Shown here in pieces: positions 30,870 to 41,871 of a stretch of DNA of 64,000 nucleotides. A program made the position numbers and the translations under genes. The stretch comes from Molanna angustata (taxonomy: Eukaryota > Arthropoda > Insecta > Trichoptera > Molannidae): assembly GCA_963576475.1 (NCBI GenBank), contig OY754990.1, forward strand, positions 17,884,653 through 17,948,652, in the 5' to 3' direction. The stretch's first letter is position 1. Every line of letters starts with the position of its first letter. The notes under the pieces are model-generated. The model searched no databases. It saw only the letters and a list, made by a program, of their open reading frames with translations, and was not told the origin of the DNA.

Positions 30870-31557
30870 TTACTAAATAATTGTATCCTGGCTTTGTTTA
30901 TCTAAATATAATATTATATTTCCAGACATATCTTCATACACCCTGCTGCTTTAAAAAAATATTTTTTTGTAGTGAGTAAAAGTAATTGTGTCTCTGGTGC
31001 TGGTGATGCTAGCAGAGATAACGAAAGCCCTCAGGCCATTATATTTAATTCTCATTTGTGGGTTAAAACTGTGCTAAATTTATCTATTATTATAATAAAA
31101 TTTTAACCTTATGTAATTCATAGAAAAGAAACCAATTATGAATCGCAAATTTGCAAATTATATAATATGCCTTGCTGTCTCTCGCGATTTTGGGTGGTTA
31201 TAAGTTGAATCGAAGAGAACATACCTACGTAAGAAGACGGGAGTAGGGATGGGCCGAAGTTCTTTGTCTTGCGAGACTTGCAAGAAAAAGACCGCACATG
31301 TCGCTTCTAGACCCAGGTGTAAGACCCAGGTCAACATCAAAACTAGAAGAGACTTGCAAGACTAAATGCAAGAGTCTTGCAGTTTCGCGTTTTATTTACT
31401 AATTTATTTTTAATTAAAAGTTAAGCAATAAAATACGTACTATGGACATATTACTATAAATTCGTTTTTTTTGTGTATTTCGTATGTGTTTTTTGTGTGT
31501 TTTTTGATATTTCATTGTAATTACTGAATTTTATAAGGAAATTAAAAAAATCAATCT
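30870..31557. other. Non-coding stretch with a repeated 'gcaagac' motif block
   Basis: 31262-31390 contains gcgagacttgcaagaaaaag, agacttgcaagactaaatg and caagagtcttgcag, a cluster of short direct and inverted repeats of CTTGCAAGACT type. Otherwise nothing recognised. Confidence 0.4.
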
Positions 31558-31710
31558 TTAAGTCGGTTAGATACCTGATTCAATTCCCGAATTGTTTACA
31601 TTCTGGATCTGTGAGATGATAAAAACGATTAGTCTCCAGAATGTGGCAACTTGCTTTGAGTGCGTGTTAAATTAATATTTGACGTAATAACTGTTTGTCA
31701 AATCATGAAC
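31558..31710 (+). mobile_element. tRNA-derived SINE, diverged copy
   Basis: It keeps a weak B box (attcaattccc), then tctggatctgtgagatgat and gtctccagaatgtggcaact. The A box is lost. Confidence 0.65.
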
Positions 31711-32852
31711 AGTTATATAACAAAAAAAAAATACTTTAAAATAAAAAAAAATAAAAATTGTTAATAGAATCATGGGGTATAAATAAATTTATTGTTTTGA
31801 GGTTTTTTTATTGTATAGTTATAGTTTACTTATATAATATATGTATAAGTATATTTTGTATTAATTACATTAAAATGAAGAGCGAATTATAATGTGAGTG
31901 CAATACAAAAAAAATGATAAACATTAATACTTAAATTAAAATTAGATATTTTGGGAAAATAAGTATTATTTCAAACGGGAAAAGATTGATTGATTGAATG
32001 AACAAAAAATTATTGATTGAAAAAGAAAATTATTAAGCAAATGCATGATTTTATAACAAACTTGACTCTGGCCAATGACCTTCCAATTGAGGTCCCATTT
32101 AAGTAATAATAGTTATAATCAAAAATAATACCACATCTTTAATTTCGAATCCATGAGCGAGGGTGCAAGACTAAGACTATGGTCCGAATGCAGAGTCCGA
32201 CCTAAATACTCAATTAAATACTAACCATTTTTTCATTGCACAGTCGCTCAATAAGGCTAGGATATCACGTGGCTTCCTAAATTAAGGATCCTACGAAGTT
32301 GCATCATTGCAGTTGAGAATTGCATATCTAAATACTTAATCGCATGCACGTTGGCGTAAACTAACATTTGCGAACTGTCAAAAAGTAAGGCTGATCGCGA
32401 GGAACCTTATGACTGGTTTAATCCTAAAATACGGGACGTTTTCGATGGATGATGATTTAAGCGACTTCGTCACATACATATGGTGATTTTGTCAAATCAA
32501 ATTCCACACAGTGTATACAGCGATCTATATAAGACGCCAAAAACTCGATGGAATTTCAGAAGAATCGAGCTGTCAGTGTTAGCTTGGTTGCATGTGTTTG
32601 TGTTGTTTTGAAAAAAAAAACATTTTAACATCAGTATAACTTCATAAAAAACTATACATCTGTTTTCTTCATTAACAGTAATGTGAAATGCTATGCCACC
32701 GACCTTAAGTTTAGTGTAGTATTTAGTATTTAGTTAGTGATGTCTCTGTAATGCAATTGCTAACTTAAGAATACTAAATATTCGAGTGACATTAGTAGTT
32801 AGTATTTCGTTACCTAGGACTGTGCATTCGGGTCTAAGACTATCCCTTTCTT
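31711..32852. other. Non-coding stretch
   Basis: AT-rich, GC-richer from 32040. No repeat partner or RNA gene recognised. Confidence 0.4.
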
Positions 32853-32876
32853 GATCTCGAATTTGCTCATCACTAG

Positions 32877-33154
32877 ACGGGAGTGTAGATGCCACATTAA
32901 TCAAACCGAAACTCTGGGGTGGGACAAGAGTGCCTCGTGGCAAGCAACGGTGCGACTTTTCACATCTGCAACATATTATAATGGGAATTGGAAAATTGGA
33001 TGAGGAATTATTGTCAGAGGATGTGACGGCTGAATTTAGGGAGATCATTTTGGGGTTTATAAAACTTCATCGGGTTCATGTTGAAGATCAGCTGCTGGGG
33101 GCCTGTCTTCTGGGGGCGACATACCTGAGCACTGATCGTGGTCCTTTGGAGATG
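32877..33154 (+). CDS. Candidate coding exon or processed gene fragment of unknown family
   Basis: The frame is open from 32855 to TAA at 33155 (100 codons). An acceptor-like cactag ends at 32876 and a donor-like GTAAAA begins at 33154, so an exon 32877-33153 is possible; alternatively the protein ends at the TAA. It reads KPKLWGGTRVPRGKQRCDF, SHLQHIIMGIGKLDEELLSE, VTAEFREIILGFIKLHRVH and EDQLLGACLLGATYLSTDRG. Codon use is GC-richer than the flanks and the sequence looks like a globular, helix-rich protein. None of the transposon families in the window contains it. I cannot name it. It could equally be a retrocopy of a host gene. Confidence 0.4.
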
Positions 33155-33159
33155 TAAAA

Positions 33160-33674
33160 AATGTTTTAGTATCAATTTATATAATATTGTCATAAATATT
33201 ACATATATACTAGTTTCATTATCCCGCCGTTGGCCTAGAATGTAAATATGTGAAGAAATAATATTTTTTTTCATGAACATTTTGTATGAAAAATTTAATT
33301 TTATATTTATTTATTTATTTCCATAATATTATATTACAATAAATTCAATATAACAAAAAATAAATAAAATAATGGAATTTATTACCTCACTTGGTAAAGC
33401 CTGTTCTGAGGTAATACTAATAAAAATTATGAAATACATTTTTGATTCCTAATTTTTACATATTTGTTTCATAATTTTTTACATTACAACATTTTTGAAA
33501 AACATTTTTGCTTCATATTTTTTTATAGTAGGTATAAAATAATTCAAAATTTTAAGAACATTCTTCTAGCGTGACACTCCGTCAGGTATACTGGTACATG
33601 CATGCACTTAAATAAGATTTTAAGATACTCTTATTTCAAACACACACATACACTAACAACATCATCGCTTTATT
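33160..33674. repeat. Dispersed repeat (cccgccgttggcc family)
   Basis: 33225-33245 (cccgccgttggcctagaatg) matches 25097, and 33565-33640 (gcgtgacactccgtcaggta) matches 27970. A reverse-strand LINE 3' UTR block (ctcacttggtaaagcctgtt) lies at 33396-33425. No coding part. Confidence 0.5.
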
Positions 33675-33935
33675 ACTTCATTCATACCATCACGGCATAT
33701 CCCACAATGTGGGGTAACCAGCGAATGATGTGCGGATGTGCATTGCCTTATAAAAGGGAGCACAACATATCTGTGTATACCAACACACCAGTCTCGTCTC
33801 ACCTCAAAAGGCACTATATTCAGAATGGGTGGTGAACCTCATTGCTGAGTATTTTCGATTACCCGGCTCTTACGGGACACTCGAAAACAATAATAGAAAA
33901 GAGTGGAAGCACTATTCTAAGCCGATGCCTCACAT
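33675..33935 (+). repeat. Dispersed repeat, copy 1 of 3
   Basis: It contains agtctcgtctcacctcaaaa, gaatgggtggtgaacctcat, ttttcgattacccggctctt and ggaagcactattctaagccg. Reverse-strand copy at 38108-38320, diverged copy at 56650-56830. Unknown class. Confidence 0.55.
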
Positions 33936-34581
33936 TATTACTTAAGATGTATAATGTTTTTATATTGTAAAATAAACTTATTTAATCTATATTAATTAAC
34001 ACACAGATACATTGTGATGAAACTTCAGAATTTTATTATCTCAGCATGATAGTATATTCTGAAATATAAACGCTGTAGGTATACCGACTGGGTAGTTGAA
34101 ACAGGCAACAACATAAATTAATCCGACAACGTTGTAATTTCGCACCCGCACACGCGCAACTCCTCCATCCGCCATTATAATTTTGATGTTTGTCATGGTC
34201 ATTGTTTTAATATATTTTTCACATTTTAAAACAGATATATGAAAAATATAACATATGATTTAATTACACGAATAACCATGTGAACAATGTTGTAGATATT
34301 ATAAAGGAGCTTATTTTTTGACAACTTTTCGCTCCTAAAATGCACTAGGTACTATTGAGAGTAAAATTATTTATAAAGATTTTTCTTCATATTATCCAAG
34401 AATATAACAATGCAGATGAAAATCAAATTTGATTTATGATAGATGACAGTTGTCTTAAAACACCGCTTAACTACCATGTACAGGCGTGCAAGCGTTGTGT
34501 AAAATTTGTATGAGAGATATATGTACAATGTACAGTCGTTAACCAACTAATCTGCTACACATCGTTTATTGGTAACGTTAT
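33936..34581. other. Non-coding stretch
   Basis: 34002-34060 (acacagatacattgtgatga) recurs at 35448. Otherwise nothing recognised. Confidence 0.4.
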
Positions 34582-34642
34582 AATAGATATAAGTGCAAAT
34601 GTTTTTAGCTATATGCTAAAAATATTTGCACTTATATCTATT
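34582..34642. repeat. Long near-perfect hairpin
   Basis: Arms of 28 bp (34582-34609 and 34615-34642; one mismatch) with a 5-base loop tatat. The arm starts aatagatataagtgcaaatg. It directly abuts a LINE fragment. Confidence 0.9.
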
Positions 34643-34643
34643 C

Positions 34644-34903
34644 ACACCTTAACGACTTCCAATCGACCCAAACTACACGTCAGACTAGACAGACTAGACA
34701 AGCAAATATACAGATACCGAGAACCAAGTCGACTTATGGACAAAGAAATTTTCATTTCCTTGGAGTAAAAATTTTCAATTTGCTTCCAATTGAATTGAAG
34801 AAAATTACAAATATAAACAGATTTAAATGTGGATTAAAGAAGTGGGTAAAAGAAACAGACAAGACAGTGATAAATAAACAACTCTACGTTAACATACAAT
34901 GAC
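34644..34903 (+). mobile_element. CR1/Jockey-like LINE fragment, ORF2 C-terminus
   Basis: It reads RQTRQTRQANIQIPRTKSTY, GQRNFHFLGVKIFNLLPIE, LKKITNINRFKCGLKKWV and ends INKQLYVNIQ, stop (TGA). The same family and region as 48340-48571 (QRNFLYFGVKLYNELPL), here without internal stops. Confidence 0.7.
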
Positions 34904-36259
34904 ACACACGCACACCTAAACAATATACCTATTACATTCCGCATCTAGTTCTTAAGTATATTTTTGTAAAAATATTGTATTGTTAAACTTTGATGTGTAC
35001 CTGTATATTATTTCTTGTTACAAATAAAAACGAGTGGGTTGTGGCCAACGCTAAACTCCTCACTAACAAGTCATTCTATAAAGTATTCTAATTTTGTATG
35101 GAAAATTTCCAACATTTTCATGAAATGAGTTTGTTAAATTATTTTTTATTTAAATATTTTATTATGAAAACTTGATAACTCTTCAATGCCATTTTATGAA
35201 AGTGATGTGCCTTTTTACGAATTTGAAAACAAAAATTTAAAATTATAAGTTTCATGAGCTTGGGGTCACTTTGAAATATTTGACAGTTAAAAAAATTGAG
35301 AAGCACTATTCATATATCGTTCAAAATCTAATGGGATCTAATCGAGTATTAGGTATACATATTTGCAAAATTTGAATAGAATCGAATGAGTACTTTAGTC
35401 TATAATCGATAAAGTAAAAAATGAACACGCCGTACATAGCACACACACACAGATACATTGTGATGAAACTTTCAGAATACAATCTCAGCATGATACTAGT
35501 TGATAATCTGCAAAAAAAATACCCTTAAAAATTGCGAAATCATAACTCCCCACTATATCACCTTGTGTTAGTGAGGAGTAAAAAAAAAAAACGCTATTGC
35601 CTACACGGGTTTTAAAACGATCATGTAACTTAACAACACGTTTATTATTAAGACTGTTATTATGTAGCGGAGAGTTAAGTGTTGACCATAACCGACAAGT
35701 TTTTTTTATTTCTAACCTAACTGCTATATAAAGTATGTACCTAGGTGTACCTATGTACATTTTACAAGAATACTTTGTACTGATTACTGAAGCACGAATA
35801 TTAAAATTGTTTCACGGGTCCCCAGCGATATTTATTTGGTCGCTAACCGTAGTATCGTCCTGACGACAGTGGCGGAACAGAGTACAGGGGCCCCTTGCAA
35901 TTATTATTTCTCCGGGGCAGTATACATACTAGTACATACATACTATTAAGGAATATCCTACAGTAGAACCTGGGTTTGGCTGGTGTTTATGCTCAATGTT
36001 CGCTGGATCTCCAAGTAGACGGATATCCAAGTAGGTTCAGAAGATGAAGAAGCAGACAGTGTGATAGTTTCAATTTGTTTTGTATTCAGTGTTGTTTCTT
36101 GTACATAGAGTAGCAGATGTCTTGGGTTCAGTATTAAGGCTTCAGATGAACTGAATATTTCAAATATAAGGACGTCGTATTTATAGGTACAAATGATTGG
36201 TGGAGCGGTGGAGGAAGAACTTTCAATTGTTACCCTGATGATAATACGAATAAGATTTT
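34904..36259. other. Non-coding stretch
   Basis: 34904-35020 is probably the LINE 3' UTR. 35027-35100 is shared with 18930. 35448-35500 is shared with 34002. 35860-36100 holds unique-looking, less AT-rich DNA without a definable exon. Confidence 0.4.
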
Positions 36260-36350
36260 AAGCACTTAATGCTCTTGTGCAACTAACACCAATTGTGCCT
36301 TCTTTTTGAGTTTCCTCAACAATGCAATTTTTGAAAGTTCTATTATATTT
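36260..36350 (-). repeat. Family K fragment
   Basis: ttgtgcaactaacaccaatt, gtgccttctttttgagttt and tttttgaaagttct align to the reverse strand of family K (compare 39125-39195). Confidence 0.55.
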
Positions 36351-36965
36351 TAATAATGAGTAACGGATCGCCTGAAAATAGGACTGGTTTCGCCAATTTA
36401 TTGATGAGGAGGTATAGTGACGGTATGTATGTGGCTGGATTGGATGTCAGTGGAATAAATTCCGCTTTCCCATTATCCAGTACCTATACCCTTTTCCTAC
36501 CTACATATGTACATTGTCCATCTCCAACGCTTCACCCGCAACAAAAATATCATCGCCGCTCAGTACCAAACGAATTCATTCTTTAGTATCATCTTGAACC
36601 TCGCAAGTAATTATCAAATCCGCATCGCTCTAAACTTCATATAAGTTTCGCATCGCTCGTCTGAGCAAAAATAGTGCGATTATCGTGTCGATTGCATGTC
36701 AATTTAATAAAATATTTTAATTACCCTATCTGTGCTTGTGTTTAATACTCTATATTTAAGTGTTTCGTCGTCCTGTATACAAATGTTCCAGAGTTCTTCA
36801 GCCTTCGATATTCCTTCAGGTAGGATATTTGTTTCACTTTATCTGGCTTGAGTCATTTGCGCATCCCGTTAATATTTGTCTCTTCCAAATATAGGTGAAA
36901 CCACGCACCCATTAAAAACGCTTAACGTAATAATATCAATTAAACAACATTCAATAAAAAAATAT
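36351..36965. other. Non-coding stretch
   Basis: A forward open run 36356-36586 has no recognised domain. No repeat partner. Confidence 0.35.
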
Positions 36966-36969
36966 AAAT

Positions 36970-37109
36970 AAATTTGGTATGGTAAAATAAAACCAAAATT
37001 TTCAGTTCTATTACTTTAATGACACTGGCTAGTTTCGGTCATCCAGTGACCATTTTCAAAGTGTTTCAGCTTTGAAAATGGTCACACTTTATTTTACCAT
37101 ACCAAATTT
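36970..37109. repeat. Compound hairpin (Penelope-like end?)
   Basis: Outer arms aaatttggtatggtaaaata at 36970-36991 and the inverse at 37088-37109 (22 bp). Inner arms tgaccattttcaaag / ctttgaaaatggtca. On the reverse strand the inner part reads gaaaatggtca..tgaccgaaac, the same 'GATGG-stem-CCGAAAC' layout as at 10627 and 11634. Confidence 0.7.
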
Positions 37110-37164
37110 ATTCATAATTTGAAATGGAGTTCTACCAAGAATTGTCCGTAGAAAAGTTAAAAAA

Positions 37165-37571
37165 ATTCTTCTTCTTCGTTTAGAAGACTTAGTTGGTCTG
37201 TTCTTCAGAAACTATACCTCCTGGGATGACGAAGTCCAGCTATCCTTCCATCTTTTGGGTGGTCTACCGGGTAGGCGGCGGCCAGAAGGAATTTCGTTCG
37301 TTGCTATATATGCAAGTCTATCACTGTCCATCCTGGCTACGTGGTCCCTCCAATGCCTTCTTCTGGATATACTCCATCGAACGATGTCCTCTATTCCACA
37401 TGTTTTCCTTATTTGAACACTGCGAACACGATCTCGGAGAGTTTTACCAGTGATTGACCTTAGGACCTTCATCTCCGTTGTCCTTAGGAGCCCCTTGGTT
37501 CGTACGGTATCTGCTCGCGTTTCCACAGCATACGTCATGATCGGTCGCACACATGTCTTATATGTATATTC
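37165..37571 (-). mobile_element. RTE-type LINE 3' fragment (GRPPKRWKDSW family)
   Basis: The reverse strand is open from 37550 to a stop at 37212: MRPIMTYAVETRADTVRTK, LLRTTEMKVLRSITGKTLRD, DIVRWSISRRRHWRDHVARM, then NEIPSGRRLPGRPPKRWKD and WTSSSQEV. The tail is GAAGAAGAA (reverse) at 37165. Catalytic RT is missing. Confidence 0.8.
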
Positions 37572-38107
37572 TACATAAAAAAATTACATTCGATAAACTA
37601 TTTAATTACGCATCCGTCACACCAAGGACATTATTACTATTGCCATCTATGAAGTAACGAAAAATTATTTTTGTAACGCCATCTTTTGAGTTATTTTTTT
37701 TTTTGCAATTTTATTTTGTTTGCATTATTATTTCTATTTTGCGTGGACATTGTAGCCTCTTGGTTACTGCAATGCTTGCAGCGGTGCGTCCTTACATAAT
37801 TCAGCGACAATGTATTCCGTGGTTGGCCAATAAATATCTTTAGACATTATCTGTGTTACTTCTCAAGGAGGGGGGGGGGAGGATCGGGAAAAGGAATGCG
37901 GGGGAGATGGACGGAGAAGTAAGTACATAGGATGCTGGTCGCGTAATTTTTATTTTTGGGGGACGCTGTATCTACGACACGTACACACGTACCGACCTTG
38001 GCCACCCCTGCTCTCCTAGCACTGGTGTCTGTCAGGGGTAGGCAAATATAAAACAATTTATGTCGCAGAAGAGATTCAACCGAACGCTAAACTAGATAAA
38101 CTATGTT
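37572..38107. other. Family K piece and non-coding stretch
   Basis: 37600-37690 (ctattgccatctatgaagta, tttttgtaacgccatctttt) is a family K fragment. 37866-37910 is G-rich (a run of nine G, then GGG-type runs) and could form a G-quadruplex. Nothing else recognised. Confidence 0.45.
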
Positions 38108-38320
38108 TACCTCTGATGAATTATTCGCCATCTTAACAATAAATACCCACTTATGATGATATCAAATATTACTGTGAGGCACCGCCATAGAATTGTGCTT
38201 CCACTTTTTCCTATTAACATAGTTTTCAAGTGTCTCGTAAGAGGTGGATAATCGAAAATACGAATGTAGTGCCTTTTTAGGTGAGACGAGACTAGTATGT
38301 AAGGATACACGCATGTGTCA
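38108..38320 (-). repeat. Dispersed repeat, copy 2 of 3
   Basis: Reverse complement of 33675-33935: gaggcaccgccatagaattg, cataggttttcaagtgtc-like tail, and ggtgagacgagactagtatg. Confidence 0.5.
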
Positions 38321-38462
38321 TGTTTATTTTTTACAAGGTTATGCACACCCGCATACCTGTCGATGGTTACCTCACTTTGTGGAATGATTTCGTAGTTTTG
38401 TGTTGGTAGGTATGCATAATATGAACTAGCTTCGTTCAAAATTAAATAAAACAATCGAATTT

Positions 38463-38590
38463 TTCTTCTTCTTCTTTGTTTACTAGACCTGTTGGTCTAT
38501 TATACAAAAACTATGCCTCCTGATATGACGAAGTCCAACTATCCTTCCATCTCTTGGTGGTAGACGGCGACCAGGGGGGCAAGTCTGGTC
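38463..38590 (-). mobile_element. RTE-type LINE 3' tip (GRPPKRWKDSW family)
   Basis: cttcttcttctttgtttact, then gacctgttggtcta and atgacgaagtccaactatcc match the 3' ends at 37167 and 53750. Only the last 40 codons and tail remain; family K sequence follows directly. Confidence 0.65.
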
Positions 38591-38599
38591 CGACCGGCG

Positions 38600-38733
38600 A
38601 AACCAAAACCTGGCGCAAATTTCTGGCGCAGTTCAGGGGTGAAATCTGTGCTAGACACCATTACCTCATTTATAAGGACTGTTGCTTTCATTGTTTACAA
38701 ATAAACCAATTTCTCAATAGATGGCATTACAAA
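38600..38733 (+). repeat. Family K, 5' portion
   Basis: ttctggcgcagttcaggggt, catttataaggactgttgct and caatagatggcattac. This portion is absent from the truncated copy at 23942 but present, inverted, at 39300-39390. Confidence 0.65.
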
Positions 38734-38734
38734 A

Positions 38735-38910
38735 GGTCTCGTCAAAAATTCTACACACACCGTTTTACCACACATTCTTCTAAGTGACCTCATTTCAACC
38801 GCGTTAATTCTACTTTCATGCGTCTTTTGCAATGTCCATGTCTCACTAGCATACATTAGAATTGGTACGACGATACCATTGTGTACCGCGAGCTTTGCTT
38901 GCCTTTGCTT
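38735..38910 (-). mobile_element. RTE-type LINE fragment (RDMA family)
   Basis: The reverse strand reads KLAVHNGIVVPILMYASETW, TLQKTHESRINAVEMRSLRR, MCGKTVCVEF without a stop. It matches 15490-15620. Confidence 0.75.
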
Positions 38911-38954
38911 TCGAGGCAGTAATAAATGAAAGCATAATAATATATTTATTATTA

Positions 38955-39008
38955 TAGTTCTATCAAGAATTATAGTTCTATCAAGAATTATTAGTTCTAT
39001 CAAGAATT
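38955..39008. repeat. Short tandem repeat, about 19-bp unit, three copies
   Basis: tagttctatcaagaattat three times with one TTA insertion. Confidence 0.85.
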
Positions 39009-39059
39009 GTCGATCGACAAACTAAACTTAGTAATAATATATTTACTAAGTTGGGATAT

Positions 39060-39395
39060 TTAAAAATAACCAGGAAATCAAGGCAAGACAAAGTCTTCGG
39101 CTGATTTACGTGATCACGTTATGCGCTTGCGCAACTTTCACCAATTGTGCCTTCTTATTGAGTTCCCTTATGAATGTAATTTTTGAAAGTTCTGCATATA
39201 TATTTGAATAATTTGTTACAATTCACCTGAAAATAAGGAACATACTATTGCCATCTATGGAGTAACGGAAAAGCCTTTTTTGTAACACCATCTATTAAGA
39301 GATCAGTTTATTTGTAAACAATGAACGCAACAGTCCTTATAAATGAGGTGACGGTGTCTCGCACAGATGTCACCCCTGAACTGCACCAGAAATAT
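39060..39395 (-). repeat. Family K, longest colinear copy
   Basis: Read on the reverse strand it runs from gttcaggggtgacatctgtg through ataaggactgttgcgttcat, atggcaatagtatgttcc and gcgcaagcgcataacgtgat to cttgatttcctggtt. It links the partial copies at 9790-10290, 23942-24241 and 38600-38733 into one consensus. Confidence 0.7.
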
Positions 39396-39977
39396 TATTT
39401 CATTTATAGCTTGTTTACCTACTTACATATATCAATGTGTATGTAAATTGTATATGCAATTAAAAATATTCGATTTAATTTTTAGAATATACCATGTAAA
39501 ATTTGATAGTGCAATTGATCTAATTTACTTCATATATGTAGAGTCGCCGCTGATTCAGACTATTGTTCCCTTTCAACAACAAAGACCCTTGATTCATTAG
39601 ATACGGTATAATATAGTGTAGGTGCGACTGTGAATTTAACTTAAAATATTTGTATCTCTTAATTGTACAGTGTATGTATATACGTAGGTGAAATGTTGTT
39701 CTCAAACTTAACTGGGTTCTGTACCAATTCTCATACATATAGTTACCAACGTACCATACATTTACATACAAACACTTATACTGTCCTAACTTCATGTATC
39801 GTTTGTATGCATGTATATATTCAGCCCATTCTCTTCACTGAGTTGCTTAAGTATGAACTTAGAGGGACATTCGCCCATGACTTTTGAGACTAGATATTTC
39901 TCCGAAATGCAAAATTCACTGCTGTGATTTTAAAAATGTCCTTGAAGTGAAAGAATATAATAGTAGGGGCAAGTTGT
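39396..39977. other. Non-coding stretch
   Basis: AT-rich, many stops. Nothing recognised. Confidence 0.4.
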
Positions 39978-40634
39978 GTTCCTCTGGACAGTATATTTAT
40001 TTCCCTAAATGAACACTTTATTTCGACATTGCAACACATTTTAATAAACATTTGCATATCATGCATCACTAATTTGACATCTTTATTTTTTTTTGACATT
40101 TTTTGGTTATAAAGAATCATATTATACGAATATTTTCGATAACACATTGAAACATGTTCATTTGCAGTGTTATTGAAGTAAGATCTCTTAGGTAACACAT
40201 CTTCAAAAATATTTACGACAAGATACGTTAAAAAATGTTCCTCTGGACACTGATATGCATGTTCCTTTGGACACGCCAGAGGAACATGCTACCGTATTTT
40301 CAGCACCATTGCCAGGTGGCAAAACTGGAAGAACTAGGACTCACCTAGTTGATCACGATGTCCTCAAAGATGCCGTTAGTGATGTTTTGAGTTGTAAGAT
40401 CTCTAATAATTTTTGATTTGTAATATTATATTTTTTTTATTAAAATTTCTGGGTTATTTGTTACTCTTTTTTAAATTTTGTAGTATGTTATTAAATTTCT
40501 TCAATTATGAAAATTCTGAGTTTTTTCTTCAACCGATAATTCAATGTTGATAAGCATACACAGTTGTTATTAAATTGTCCAGTGGAACATAACTTAATGT
40601 CCAGAGGAACTTTCTCTCCATGTTCCTCTGGACA
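39978..40634. repeat. Cluster of a 13-bp motif GTTCCTCTGGACA in both orientations
   Basis: Forward: 39978-39990, 40237-40249, 40261-40273 (one mismatch), 40622-40634. Reverse: 40273-40285 (two mismatches), 40576-40588 (one mismatch), 40598-40610. The pair 40598-40610 / 40622-40634 is a perfect 13-bp inverted repeat with an 11-base spacer. Confidence 0.85.
40192..40416 (+). CDS. Uncharacterised open stretch containing the VPLDT repeats
   Basis: Open from after a stop at 40189 to TGA at 40414 (74 codons, internal ATG). It reads LKNVPLDTDMHVPLDTPEEH, TVFSAPLPGGKTGRTRTHL and DHDVLKDAVSDVLSCK. The 13-bp motif encodes VPLDT here. There is no similarity to the LINE families in the window; it could be an old element protein or an exon. 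The flanking copies of the motif suggest that the coding meaning may be incidental. Confidence 0.2.
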   Translation, partial: VTHLQKYLRQDTLKNVPLDTDMHVPLDTPEEHATVFSAPLPGGKTGRTRTHLVDHDVLKDAVSDVLSCKISNNF

Positions 40635-40965
40635 ATATTGAAGTTTTTATAAAAAACGTAATTATTCTACGTATGGAAGAAGATTTACCAGAATAAATAT
40701 TAAGACCATTAAAATGTTTATTTGAGGTGTTGTTTGCACCAAGTAGGTACTCCATCCCTCCTTATATACCTGTTGTCCGTCAGCCTGTTCATTTATTGAT
40801 AGCTGCTACCAGATAGACATTCATTCTCTACTTTTATTTGACACGCTATTCTGAATTCACTCTTTTCAAAAACCTTTCATTACCTTTGATTCGCTGGCAT
40901 TCATTATATGTCCGTTATCTGCGTATATGTAACTATAAAAATACTTACTTCCCATGGCCATACAA
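40635..40965. other. Non-coding stretch
   Basis: One forward frame from 40598 continues to about 40672 (CPEELSLHVPLDNIEVF..) and then stops. Nothing else recognised. Confidence 0.35.
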
Positions 40966-41184
40966 CTCTTGCAGAGTTTAAGCCTTCATGATGATGCTTC
41001 GCCACTTCTTTCGATCTTGGGACTTTTGGTGCCAATATTACCTTTTCCCTACTCTCTCTAGGTCGTCCATGACGTTGTCCACATATGTATTGCTGCCTGG
41101 GTTTTCCCAATGGTCTTCTACCAATTGGTCTCGCGTTTAAGATATTTTTGATAGCGCGTTCTTCCCCAGCTTTATATAAACGCT
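40966..41184 (-). mobile_element. RTE-type LINE 3' fragment (third type)
   Basis: The reverse strand reads LYKAGEERAIKNILNARPIG, RRPLGKPRQQ, then after a frameshift YVDNVMDDLERVGKR, stop, YWHQKSQDRKKWRSIIMKA. The RP.G.RPLG.PR..W.D.V..DL.......W....QDR..WR.I...A layout is the C-terminus of an RTE-type ORF, from a family different from the two common ones here. Confidence 0.7.
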
Positions 41185-41871
41185 AAAAATAAAAATATAC
41201 TCTACGATAAATCCTACCTATGTCAAATCTTGCGATGTGTCTTTGTCGACGAAATTTCCAAACATGGCTTCCATTAAGGGGAACTGAGTTCTGTCGAGGT
41301 CTGGGTATTATAAAGTTTTAAGTAATTAAAGACACCCCACACTCTCCGGGCCGCCTTGTCTATACGCTCCGCTCACCCGTCTAACAATATCAGCCATTAG
41401 ATTCACACAGTGTAGGGTACCTCTAAATACTTCATTTAAATAATTGCAGAGGCAACGCTTCCAACAATTGTTGGAATGATAGTTTTTAGTCGGCCATTAC
41501 GATAGTCGATTATTTTGAAATATTTCACCGTGGGCCCAGCTTGTTCATATTTATTGGAGAAATAATTCGGACCAATTCGAATAATAATGGTAATTATTAT
41601 AATTATTATCGTTCCCCGAAAACGTTTTGGAAATTTTCCTTACTACAGTTGGGTAATTTTTGTTTGCTTTGATCATTTTTGGGGTTTGTTCTGCTTAATT
41701 ATTTTTACCCAGAAAATTATACCAAGTAATTAGATTACAACACTCCGCCGTTAATGCTGCTTCTAAAAACATACTTAATTAGCAAATTTGATTTCGAAAA
41801 CACTTGATAACGCGGTATTTGGTTTTTTTGTGTATTTGAGTATTTGAAAAATCTTGGAAAGGTCATGAATA
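41185..41871. other. Non-coding stretch, partly GC-richer
   Basis: 41230-41420 is less AT-rich and unique-looking; no exon could be defined. Confidence 0.4.

Noticed and set aside
37866..37910. G-quadruplex as a functional feature
   Set aside because: The G-runs are real but isolated, and nothing next to them suggests a promoter or exon.
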